Shown here: positions 1 through 8,545 of the stretch, one piece after another
How positions within the stretch are numbered: position 1 is the stretch's first letter
Layout of the letters: the number at the start of each line of letters is the position of its first letter
Assembly (NCBI GenBank): GCA_021827805.1
Contig: JAKAUG010000457.1
Coordinates: 1 to 9,510 of the forward strand
Length of the DNA: 9,510 nt
Reading direction: 5' to 3'
Source of the DNA: Bacillota bacterium
GTDB taxonomy: Bacteria > Bacillota > Sulfobacillia > RBS10-35 > JAJYVN01
Position numbers and translations under genes: made by a program
Notes under the pieces: model-generated
The model's input: the letters and a program-made list of their open reading frames with translations, nothing else
What the model was told of the DNA's origin: nothing
Databases searched by the model: none

Positions 1-167
1 TTCAAGCGGCGCAGGTGTTCACTGATGGCGGGCTGGCTGATGCCGAACAGTTCCACGAACTCGCAGACGCACGCCTCACGCACAGCGAGGAGGGCCAATA
101 TCTGAAGGCGCGTATCGTCCCCGAGTACCCGGAACACCTTGGCAACGTGCCCCTGTGCCAGTCGCAT
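1..167 (-). CDS. ArsR/SmtB-family metal-responsive repressor, N-terminal part (runs off left edge)
   Basis: Reading the minus strand from an ATG at 165-167 gives 55 codons before the window ends. This covers the N-terminal half of an ArsR/SmtB winged-helix repressor. Residues 11-25 (VFRVLGDDTRLQILA) are the family's first helices. Residues 31-37 (EACVCEF) correspond to the ELCVCDL metal-binding box, with cysteines 33 and 35 in the positions used by ArsR/CadC sensors. Residues 42-55 (GISQPAISEHLRRL) are the DNA-recognition helix. Family members are dimers that repress their own operon and leave DNA when arsenite, cadmium or a similar soft metal binds; the exact metal cannot be told here. The frame stays open upstream to a TGA at 678-680, but that stretch has no recognisable domain and a TATAAT box sits just upstream of 167, so the ATG at 167 is preferred. 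A weak GGTGAT precedes it. The regulated genes probably lie outside the window. Confidence 0.9.
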   Translation of the reverse strand, partial: MRLAQGHVAKVFRVLGDDTRLQILALLAVREACVCEFVELFGISQPAISEHLRRL

Positions 168-177
168 GTCATCACCG

Positions 178-212
178 CATCGTATTATACCGATGAATGG
201 GCGTGCGCAACC
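178..212 (-). promoter_or_regulatory. Promoter and likely autoregulatory operator of the ArsR-family gene
   Basis: The minus strand carries an exact TATAAT at 189-184. Upstream is a weak -35: TTGCGC at 210-205 with a 15-base spacer, or GGTTGC at 212-207 with 17. The -10 lies inside an 18-bp imperfect palindrome at 178-195, whose arms CATCG and CGATG are separated by the AT-rich core. Transcription would begin near 177, about ten bases before the ATG, so the message is nearly leaderless. ArsR-family repressors commonly bind dyads over their own promoter, so this is a plausible self-repression site. The -10 and dyad are seen directly; the operator role is inferred. Confidence 0.5.
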
Positions 213-639
213 GGCTGGCGGATGAACACCGAAGTCGGGCGTTCGGCGCGGGCTGATGCTGCCTGCGGCGCCGTCGGCTGACGGGACCGACTGCAAGCAC
301 GGCGGCACCGTCCACAGGGGCCGCGCAGCCACCGTGGCGTCCAACGGGGCTTGAGCCCCAAGGCCTGCGGGACGGGCACGGCTCGCTGGAAGCGACCTGG
401 CTAAACAGGCCGTGTTCCCACCCGCGTCCTCGCGGCCGTGACGCGTTCCACCGTCCGGGATTACATCGATGAGTTCCGTTCCGGCTACGGCAGGACGCTG
501 AGCGCGGTGGTGGGCCGTGGCACGGCCGCCGCAACCCGGTGGCCTGCTTGCAACCCCACGGCAGGCAGCCACGGCATGTTTGGCCGCGACGTGCCCAAGA
601 CGGGCCGTGGGGGCGACTTCCGGCGGCGGGTGCCCCACG
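196..639. other. Gene-poor stretch with no supported gene
   Basis: Several reading frames stay open on both strands, which is expected at this G+C content, but none gives a recognisable domain. The plus-strand frame beginning with GTG at 438 has good third-position G/C and a plausible first 30 residues. It then becomes Gly/Arg/His-rich and stops at 656 without resembling a known family. The minus-strand frame continuous with the ArsR gene is equally open and equally unrecognised. Together with the broken coding sequence next to it, the stretch is best read as decayed DNA. I see no terminal inverted repeats, target duplication or tRNA. Confidence 0.4.
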
Positions 640-804
640 GTTGCCACGGCGGCTAACGCCGGAGTCGGCGGAGCGCATCATCCGGACGGCGGTCTCCTGG
701 AGGGACGGCCACACCCGCGTCTCGAAATCCCGCCACCGTTCACCGAGGGTCCGACCACGGCAGCCATCCAGGACGCTCCGAAGATCGGAACAGGCCAACA
801 TCAT
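640..804 (-). pseudogene. Fragment of an unidentified ORF coupled to the broken gene upstream
   Basis: An ATG at 804-802 overlaps the TGA (803-801) of the preceding broken reading frame as ATGA, the usual geometry of translational coupling. The first roughly 55 codons, to about 640, have coding-like third positions and an amphipathic helical composition (for example ERWRDFETRVWPSLQETA). Beyond that the same frame becomes Arg/Pro/Gly-rich, as GC-rich non-coding frames do, although it stays open to 172. The simplest reading is the 5' part of a gene that has lost its frame. I do not recognise the family. A faint likeness to N-terminal helices of some transposases is too weak to name one. The alternative is a purely fortuitous ORF. 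Confidence 0.3.
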
Positions 805-1140
805 CCGCCGCTGATCAGCGTCAATGGAAAGCGGGCTGCGGCCTCGGTAAGTGCGCCGAGGAGCGTCGCTCCGTCATATCCTCCCGACGGTGCCCGCTGC
901 CGCCAGGCAGCGCCACCTGGTCCAACTCAGCGATGGTCGTGGCGTCGTAAGCGAAGAGGTACGTGCCCGGCACGGCGTCCTCGGGGTTGCCGAGTATGTC
1001 ATGGGACGATTCCGCCGCCCGGCGTCGGCGTCGGGTAATGCCATAGCGTCCAGCGCGGTCTGCGCTGCCGCGAGGGCCTTGGCCATGGCCGCTTCATCCT
1101 GAATTTCGCATAGGTCCGACCATATGCCCACTGAGCTCAC
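801..1140 (-). pseudogene. Broken protein-coding gene of unknown function, read through three frames
   Basis: Three consecutive minus-strand segments look coding but lie in different frames. The first starts at GTG 1140-1138, after an in-frame TAA about 30 bases upstream, and reads protein-like to about 1025 (with DEAAMAKALAAAQTALDAMA). The second, from about 1020 to 905, contains DILGNPEDAVPGTYLFAYDA and TTIAELDQVALPGG, with strongly G/C third positions. The third, from about 890, contains YDGATLLGALTEAAARFP and ends at TGA 803-801. The abandoned continuation of the first frame turns into Arg/Thr/Ser/Pro-rich sequence typical of a wrong frame. The pattern implies two frameshifts, from gene decay or sequencing error. 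The assembled product would be about 110 residues. I do not recognise it. No Shine-Dalgarno is evident before the GTG, so the true 5' end may also be lost. Confidence 0.5.
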
Positions 1141-1339
1141 ACTGGAGGTGCCGCCGCGGATGGGTTAGCCCCACGGCGAATCGCGAACCCTAGTCGCCGC
1201 TTGGGCCGGCTCGGTCCGGGCGGATGCGCTGCCGGCCGCGCACGGCGCCTCGCTGCCCCTGGGAGGAGCTGGTCGGTGGCCGGTGCGGAGCCAGGAGAGC
1301 GACAGCCGCCGCCGTACTGTTCCAGGCCGGGGGGAGATC

Positions 1340-3406
1340 ATGGCGCTGCGGGGGCGTGCGGAACGATGGCTCCGGGCGTGGGCACGCCGGCCGCTCGGTG
1401 AGCGGTTGACGGGGCTGTTGCTCGCATCTTCGCTCTTGCCGCTGGCGATCGTGGGCGTCATCGCGGTGCTCGCCCTGCACCGACTGGCGGTCTCCTCCGC
1501 GCGGGCCGTGCGCGAAGTCCAGACCCAGACCCAGCGGGCGTTCCTCTCGACGGTGGCGGGCGTTGCCCTGCGTCAGGGACAGGACCTGGCACACGTCCAG
1601 GAGGAGGCGCTGGCCCTGGGCACCTCGGCCCGCTTCCTCTTCGATCATCCGTCCATCTTCCCCGGGGTGCAGCAGGGGAACTCGCCCTTCGAGGCCCGCG
1701 ACGGCGCCCTCCTGAACCAGGCCGGCTCCCCGGTCGGCGTGTTCGTGCCGGCAGGTACCGCCCTGACGCCGTCCTTCTGGGACGAGGTGGCCCTGTTGAC
1801 CCACGTGGACCCATTCCTGGAGACGCTCTATGCGAGTCGCAGCCCCGCCTCCATCCTGCGGCTCTGGGTCCTCACGCCCGATGGTATGATCCGCACCGTG
1901 CCCGATCCTGGCTATGGCCATGCGGAGTCCCCGGTGGGCCCTGCCACGCTGTTCACCGCCAAGCCCCTCTTTCAGCAGGCGACGCCGCAGCAGGACCCGC
2001 GCGGCGTGCCCGTCTGGACCGCCCCCTATGCGGACCCCGCGGGGGGGCCCTCGTCCATCGCCTCCGTGGTCGTTCCGGTGCGCGACGCTCAGGCGGCCTT
2101 TCGCGCGGTCGTGGGGGCGGACATCTCCCTCGCGGGCCTCGAACAGTCCATCGCGGACGAACTGCCCGGTGAAGCGGTGGCGCTGCTTTCCGAACAGGGC
2201 GTCTGGATCGCGGGCAGCCCCGAGGCCCGCGCCCTGCTCGGTCACCCCGGAACGGCGGCAGCGCTCGCCCACGCCGCCAGCGGCTCCCGCTCCGGGGTGG
2301 TCCCGATCGAGGGCGGTGGCACGCGCTGGCTGACGGCCGCAGCCCGGCTGGACCCACCGGGTTGGCTCTTGGCGGTCGCGGTTCCCGCGCAGCAGGCCCT
2401 GGGCCCGGCCGTGCAGGCGGCGGCTGCAGCCCGCGCCACGGAGCGGTCCGTGCTCCTGACCGTCGTGATCGCCTGCCTCGCCCTGGCGCTCGGCCTGGTG
2501 TGGGCGGCTCGAGGGATGGCGGAGCAGACGAGCCGGCCCCTGCGTGAGCTTGCGCGGCGGATGCGGCGCACCGGAGCCGCGACCGAGGCGTCACGGGACC
2601 AGGCGTTGCCCCGCCGCGCCGAGGCGGAGCTGTTGACGCGGGAGTTCGAGGCCATGGAGGCGCGCCTTGCGGAGTCGGCCAGGCGCCTGGAGGCCGAGGT
2701 GCGCACCAGGGCGCGTCTGGAACAGGCTGCCGAGCGTCAGATGCTCGAGCAACGCAACGCGCTGGCGCGGGATGTCCACGACTCCCTGGCGCAGGGGTTC
2801 GTCGCCGCGCTGATGCTGGCGGAGGCGGCCGCGGTGGAGGCCGCGGGCGGGAACTGGGACGCGGTACGGGGGCGCCTGGCGCGGCTGGCGGATGTGGCCC
2901 GCGAGGGCCTGGGGCGCGCCAGGGTCTCGGTGCGGGACCTGCTGCCCCCGCTTGACCTGCGCGGGGAGCTTCAGCGCGAGCTGGACTCCCTGGCGGACGA
3001 TCTGGACACCGAGCTCGAGGTGGAGGGTCAGCCCGAACGCCTGGGGTCCGAGGTGCGCGCGGCGCTGGTGGGAATCGCCCGGGAGGGGCTGTCGAACGTG
3101 CGCCGCCATGCCCGGGCATGTCGGGTGGAGGTCCGGCTCTGCGTGGCGCCTGAGAGGGCGACCCTGGAGATCCGGGATGACGGCCAGGGCTTTGTCCCTG
3201 GCCGGCTGGGTGAGGTGGGGCCGGATCTGCGCGGCTTTGGTCTGGTCTCGATGCGGGCGCGGGCGGCGGCCGCCGGAGGGCGGCTGGGACTGGACACCGC
3301 TCCGGGTGCGGGCACCAGGTTGTGGGTCGAGATCCCGCTTGACGAGGGAGGCTCCGAGGCCCGACCCGGCTTGGCGCCGGGGCCACGAGGAGATGGTGGG
3401 GCTTGA
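1340..3406 (+). CDS. Membrane sensor histidine kinase, dCache - HAMP - HisKA_3 - HATPase_c (NarL-type)
   Basis: This 688-residue kinase senses an extracytoplasmic signal and phosphorylates the regulator encoded next. TM1 spans about residues 22-46 and TM2 about 370-392. Between them (about 52-368) is a double-Cache-like ligand domain, with the typical run VWTAPYADP (225-233), VVVPVRDAQ (243-251) and VVGADISL (257-264), then a smaller membrane-proximal half. A HAMP region follows (about 393-450). A HisKA_3 dimerisation helix has the phosphoacceptor His480 in RDVHDSLAQG. The ATPase domain shows Asn586 in REGLSNVRRHA (N box), DDGQGF (613-618) and GFGLVSMRARA (632-642). ATG 1340 is preferred over the upstream GTG 1283 because GGGGAG precedes it and the extra residues are unstructured. 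The ligand is unknown; Cache domains often bind small organic molecules. No clear promoter is visible in 1141-1339. Confidence 0.93.
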   Translation: MALRGRAERWLRAWARRPLGERLTGLLLASSLLPLAIVGVIAVLALHRLAVSSARAVREVQTQTQRAFLSTVAGVALRQGQDLAHVQEEALALGTSARFLFDHPSIFPGVQQGNSPFEARDGALLNQAGSPVGVFVPAGTALTPSFWDEVALLTHVDPFLETLYASRSPASILRLWVLTPDGMIRTVPDPGYGHAESPVGPATLFTAKPLFQQATPQQDPRGVPVWTAPYADPAGGPSSIASVVVPVRDAQAAFRAVVGADISLAGLEQSIADELPGEAVALLSEQGVWIAGSPEARALLGHPGTAAALAHAASGSRSGVVPIEGGGTRWLTAAARLDPPGWLLAVAVPAQQALGPAVQAAAAARATERSVLLTVVIACLALALGLVWAARGMAEQTSRPLRELARRMRRTGAATEASRDQALPRRAEAELLTREFEAMEARLAESARRLEAEVRTRARLEQAAERQMLEQRNALARDVHDSLAQGFVAALMLAEAAAVEAAGGNWDAVRGRLARLADVAREGLGRARVSVRDLLPPLDLRGELQRELDSLADDLDTELEVEGQPERLGSEVRAALVGIAREGLSNVRRHARACRVEVRLCVAPERATLEIRDDGQGFVPGRLGEVGPDLRGFGLVSMRARAAAAGGRLGLDTAPGAGTRLWVEIPLDEGGSEARPGLAPGPRGDGGA

Positions 3407-4035
3407 AGTGCGTGCGGCTGCTCATCGTCGACGACCATCCGGTGGTGCGGGAAGGCCTGCGAGCGGTCTTCTCACGCTTTGCGGACTGTCAGGTGGTGGG
3501 GGAGGCGCAGGACGGGGGGGAGGCCGTCGAACTGGCCAGGAGCCTCGGCCCGGACGTCGCCCTGGTGGATATGCGGCTGCCGGTGTTGGACGGGGTCGGG
3601 GTCGCCCGCGCCCTCAGGGCCGAGGCACCGCGGGTCGCCGTCCTGATCATCAGCGCCTTCCGGGACGAGACCGGATTTCTGCGGGCCCTGGCCGCCGGCG
3701 CTCGCGGCTACGTCCTCAAGGACGCCGCCCCTGAGGCCCTGCACCAGGCTATCCTGGAATGCGCCGCGGGGGGCATGCCGGTCGACCCGGCTCTTGCGCC
3801 CCTGCTGTTGCGCCAGAGCCGCGGCGAGGACAGCGTCACCCCCAGGGAGCTCGAGGTGCTGGAGTTGCTGGCCCAGGGCCTGGCAAACAAGGAGATCGCG
3901 GGTCGTCTCCATCTGGCCGAGAGCACGGTCAAGACGCACCTCGAGAGCATTTTCCGCAAGTTGGAGGCCCAGGACCGCACCGGGGCGGTGACCGCCGCCC
4001 TGCGCAAGGGGCTTGTGCGCCTGACGGACTCCTGA
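3403..4035 (+). CDS. NarL/LuxR-family response regulator, partner of the adjacent kinase
   Basis: This is a 210-residue transcription regulator. Its receiver domain (about 4-120) has the acidic pair Asp10-Asp11, phosphoacceptor Asp56 in ALVDMRLP, Ser84 in the Thr/Ser switch position and conserved Lys106 in VLKDA. A LuxR-type helix-turn-helix (about 144-205) has the signature TPRELEVLELLAQGLANKEI followed by STVKTHLESIFRKL. Phosphorylation by the kinase should promote dimerisation and DNA binding. The start is TTG at 3403, overlapping the kinase stop by four bases (TTGA), so translation is probably coupled. AGGAG and GGTGGGG lie just upstream. A GTG at 3412 is possible but too far from them. 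Length and domain order are normal for the family. Targets cannot be inferred: no regulated transport or enzyme gene adjoins it, and the next gene is convergent. Confidence 0.95.
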   Translation: MKCVRLLIVDDHPVVREGLRAVFSRFADCQVVGEAQDGGEAVELARSLGPDVALVDMRLPVLDGVGVARALRAEAPRVAVLIISAFRDETGFLRALAAGARGYVLKDAAPEALHQAILECAAGGMPVDPALAPLLLRQSRGEDSVTPRELEVLELLAQGLANKEIAGRLHLAESTVKTHLESIFRKLEAQDRTGAVTAALRKGLVRLTDS

Positions 4036-4248
4036 GCGCCGGGGAACCGCGCCCCGCCCTGGCGCCCCGGCTACCGCGCCCGGATCGCCGGGGTGACGCT
4101 GGGGACGTTCAGGTGGAACGGGTCCGGCCCCGGGGCCCTCTCTGGCGGGACGGGGACGTGGGCGTTCTGCGGCACCGACCCTTCCTGCCGACCTCCGGCC
4201 TCCACGGAGGACGCGTGGTCGGCCGCCCGCGCCGCACGGGACGTGGAG

Positions 4249-4292
4249 CCGGGAGGGCGCGGCCCGCCTCGCCCGCGCCGCTCCCTCCCCGG
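4249..4292. terminator. Possible GC-rich hairpin terminator between convergent genes
   Basis: The 270-bp spacer 4036-4305 lies between two convergent genes. At its right end, just past the DUF1906 stop, an inverted repeat pairs GGCGCGG (4256-4262) with CCGCGCC (4273-4279). After a short bulge it pairs CCGGGAG with CTCCC-CCGG further out. There is no T tract on either side, so it is not a canonical intrinsic terminator. It may act as a pausing or Rho-associated structure. A separate perfect 12-bp palindrome (GGCCCCGGGGCC, 4126-4137) lies in the same spacer. The pairing is seen directly; the terminator role is a guess. Confidence 0.25.
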
Positions 4293-4305
4293 TCCGGCAG
4301 TTCCC

Positions 4306-4998
4306 TCACGGCATCCAGAGCCCTGCGCCCAGAAGGCTCGCGTCCAGCTGATTCAGGTCCACCCAGCCGCCGTAGTCTCCGCGGGAATACTGCCACAGCC
4401 GCACCATGCCCGCTGTCTGGGGCGAAGGGGCGTCTGGATTCCAGGCGGGCATGTTCCAGGAGGTGGAGGGACCCGTCTCGGGCGTGGCCGCCCAGAGCAG
4501 GAGCCTCTGCACGTTGGGGTTGCCGAGGGCGCACAGCAGCGTGTGGGCCAGGCCGGGACCGCCGAGGCTGCCGTAGAGGATGCCGCTGCCGGCGAACGTG
4601 CTGGCGCGCATCGTGTCCGCCCAGCCGTTCAGCCAGGGTGCGGAGACCTGCCAGCCGGCCTCGATGTCGCAGGCGATGTACACGCCGGCGGGCACGTCCA
4701 GCGCCTTGGCCAGCTGGATGGCGCGGCTGGCGTCCGCCTGGCCCTGCGCATAGTCCCCGCCGACCCCGCCTGAGGTGGCCAGGTTGTAGATGGGCAGGAT
4801 GGGGCAGCCGCGGGAGGATCGCAGGTACCCGGCCTCAGACGCGCTCAGGGGCACGGCGGCCCCGTAGCCGTCGCCCAGATACCGCCCCCACGCCGCGGGA
4901 GGGGCTCCCGCCCACGCAACCACGTCGTCGAACAGGGACAGGCCCGGCTGCACCTCGGCGTTGGCCGGGCTGGCGGAATCAACCATGAAGAGCGACAT
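4306..4998 (-). CDS. DUF1906 (Rv2525c-like glycoside-hydrolase-like) domain protein
   Basis: This 230-residue protein consists almost wholly of a DUF1906-type domain, a TIM-barrel fold related to GH25 lysozymes and named after mycobacterial Rv2525c. Visible hallmarks are an N-terminal strand with Asp7 (FMVDSASP), WGRYLGDG (37-44), the acidic strand VYIACDIEAG (106-115) with Asp111 and Glu113, LYGSLGG (141-147), LWQYS (201-205) and VDLNQLD (213-219). The family is presumed to act on glycans or peptidoglycan, but enzymatic activity is largely unproven. No signal peptide, membrane segment or cell-wall-binding domain is seen, so the product appears cytosolic or is exported by an unusual route. 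The start at 4998 follows a strong GGGGAGG; an in-frame start at 5073 would lie against the clpB stop and add unstructured residues. It lies 74 bp downstream of clpB in the same direction and may be expressed with it. Confidence 0.85.
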   Translation of the reverse strand: MSLFMVDSASPANAEVQPGLSLFDDVVAWAGAPPAAWGRYLGDGYGAAVPLSASEAGYLRSSRGCPILPIYNLATSGGVGGDYAQGQADASRAIQLAKALDVPAGVYIACDIEAGWQVSAPWLNGWADTMRASTFAGSGILYGSLGGPGLAHTLLCALGNPNVQRLLLWAATPETGPSTSWNMPAWNPDAPSPQTAGMVRLWQYSRGDYGGWVDLNQLDASLLGAGLWMP

Positions 4999-5037
4999 CT
5001 CGCGACCTCCCCGGGGGATTTGTCCCTCCAGGAGATG
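4996..5037 (-). promoter_or_regulatory. Start codon and ribosome binding site inside an inverted repeat
   Basis: On the minus strand the leader of the DUF1906 gene has CATCTC at 5037-5032. It is exactly complementary to GAGATG at 5001-4996, which contains the ATG. The intervening 30 bases include CCCCCGGGG next to the GGGGAGG ribosome binding site. A fold could therefore hide both start codon and binding site, as in RNA thermometers or translational switches. Only the complementarity is seen. In DNA this GC-rich, six-base arms are common by chance. Confidence 0.22.
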
Positions 5038-5072
5038 CGCCGGCCCGCGGTCCTGTGCTTGCCCCGGCTGCA

Positions 5073-7676
<2,604 letters not shown>

Positions 7677-7712
7677 TCGTCCATCCCTCCCGTCCGCCCA
7701 GCGACCAGTGCC

Positions 7713-7741
7713 AGGATAAGGAGAATGGGGCTAAAAGTCAA
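7713..7741 (-). promoter_or_regulatory. Sigma-A-type promoter of clpB
   Basis: On the minus strand TTGACT (7741-7736) and TATCCT (7718-7713) are separated by exactly 17 bases, a good vegetative promoter. Transcription would start near 7705, leaving a leader of about 30 bases with the GGGAGG ribosome binding site before the TTG start. The -35 box is contained in the CtsR-type operator, so repressor and polymerase would compete. Confidence 0.65.
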
Positions 7742-7752
7742 GGAAGGTCAAA
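7736..7752 (+). promoter_or_regulatory. CtsR-type heat-shock operator overlapping the clpB -35
   Basis: The plus strand reads AGTCAAG-GAA-GGTCAAA. The published CtsR consensus is two direct heptads RGTCAAA separated by three bases (NAN). Here the second heptad matches 7/7, the first 6/7 (last A is G), and the spacer has the expected central A. CtsR is the class III heat-shock repressor of Bacillota, inactivated at high temperature or by McsB. The position over the -35 of an intact clpB supports a real operator. No HrcA/CIRCE element was seen. The ctsR gene itself is not in the window. Confidence 0.72.
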
Positions 7753-7880
7753 TTCCCTGGGGCAGGCCATGCGGGCGCTGTGCCGAACTCGCTCAGCATG
7801 CGCCGCCAGACGGTCCGCGAGCCGCTGGCGCATGCCGCGGGCCTCGGGGCGGCACGGTATCGGCCACAGGGGGGCGGAGT

Positions 7881-8423
7881 GTGACGTCGGCGGAAGGCGA
7901 GGCGCCGCTCGCGCGGATCCTGGAGGGCTTTCGCGCCAGACCCAGCCTGGCGGGCCTGCGAGCGGCGCTGGTGCAGGCCGAGCGGTGCGGACGCCGTCCC
8001 GAGGTGCGGGCCTGCTTGCTCGAGACGCTGGAGGCCGGCGTCGCCCGGGAGCCGCGGCTCGTCTATCGGCTCTACCTGGAGGACGGGGATGATCTGGGGG
8101 CCGCCGCGGCGGCCCGGCAGCTCGGTCACCCCTCGGCCCTCCTGGACGTTGCGGACGCCACGCGCCGGAGCTTCCGGGCCCTGTCCATCCAGCTCTACCT
8201 GGAGGCGGCGGACGCCCTGGCCCGCCAGGGCACCCGCCGAGCCTATGCGCGCGCGGCTCTGGCCCTCTCCTGGTGCCGGGCGCTGATGGCCGGGGAGGAG
8301 GTGCGCTGGGTCTCCTGGTTCGGCGCCTTCCGGGACCGCCACCGGCGACGCCGCACCCTGTTGCAGGAACTTGTTCGCGCCGGACTGGACCCCGAGCAGA
8401 TCCCCCCCCAGGTCCGGCTCTGA
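7881..8423 (+). CDS. Small helical protein resembling the C-terminal tail of SWIM zinc-finger proteins
   Basis: This 180-residue protein is predicted to be almost all helix, with no signal peptide or membrane segment. Residues about 45-168 run as helical-repeat-like segments: LVYRLYLEDGD (60-70), LYLEAADALARQG (105-117), YARAALALSWCRALM (122-136). The end WFGAFRDRHRRRRTLLQELVRAGL (about 146-169) recalls the 'W..YL..LR..HRRKR.L...L...GL' close of many bacterial SWIM zinc-finger proteins. The zinc-finger half itself is absent, so this could be a stand-alone tail domain or a protein-protein adaptor; the assignment is tentative. GTG 7881 is chosen for its position after GGGGGGCGGAG and because composition changes there. 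An in-frame ATG at 7725 would add 52 residues, but its AAGGAG is only one base away. An eight-C run lies a few codons before the stop. It is divergent from clpB. Confidence 0.7.
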   Translation: MTSAEGEAPLARILEGFRARPSLAGLRAALVQAERCGRRPEVRACLLETLEAGVAREPRLVYRLYLEDGDDLGAAAAARQLGHPSALLDVADATRRSFRALSIQLYLEAADALARQGTRRAYARAALALSWCRALMAGEEVRWVSWFGAFRDRHRRRRTLLQELVRAGLDPEQIPPQVRL

Positions 8424-8545
8424 TCCTCGGCGCGCAACCCCCTGGCCCAACGGGCGACAGGAAGAGGCAGGAGAGGTGAGGCTCCGGCCCGAAGCGTTGC
8501 GCCTGCTCAGGAGTCGTCCCTGCGCACGACCGGGGGGTGGCGACC

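Noticed and set aside
438..656. GTG-started plus-strand ORF with a transposase-like first 30 residues
   Set aside because: No recognisable DDE or HTH motif continues downstream, there is no ribosome binding site, and no terminal repeats surround it; not strong enough for a mobile-element call.
517..1038. A 173-codon plus-strand frame across the broken region
   Set aside because: It is Pro/Ala/Gly/Arg-rich without a domain, and the opposite strand has more protein-like segments.
1953..3425. A 490-codon minus-strand open frame opposite the histidine kinase
   Set aside because: The translation is overwhelmingly Pro/Arg/Ala/Ser with no motif, while the kinase on the other strand has every conserved box. 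It is a by-product of high G+C.
4126..4137. Perfect palindrome GGCCCCGGGGCC considered as a terminator or protein site
   Set aside because: It has no loop and no T tract, and such palindromes are frequent in GC-rich spacers.
3759..4988. A 409-codon plus-strand frame covering the regulator end, the spacer and the DUF1906 gene
   Set aside because: It is Arg/Pro/Gly-rich, out of frame with the regulator and antisense to the recognisable DUF1906 domain.
8432..8502. Seven-base inverted repeat GCGCAAC / GTTGCGC in the spacer before the DinB-like gene
   Set aside because: The arms are 57 bases apart and no other feature supports a function.
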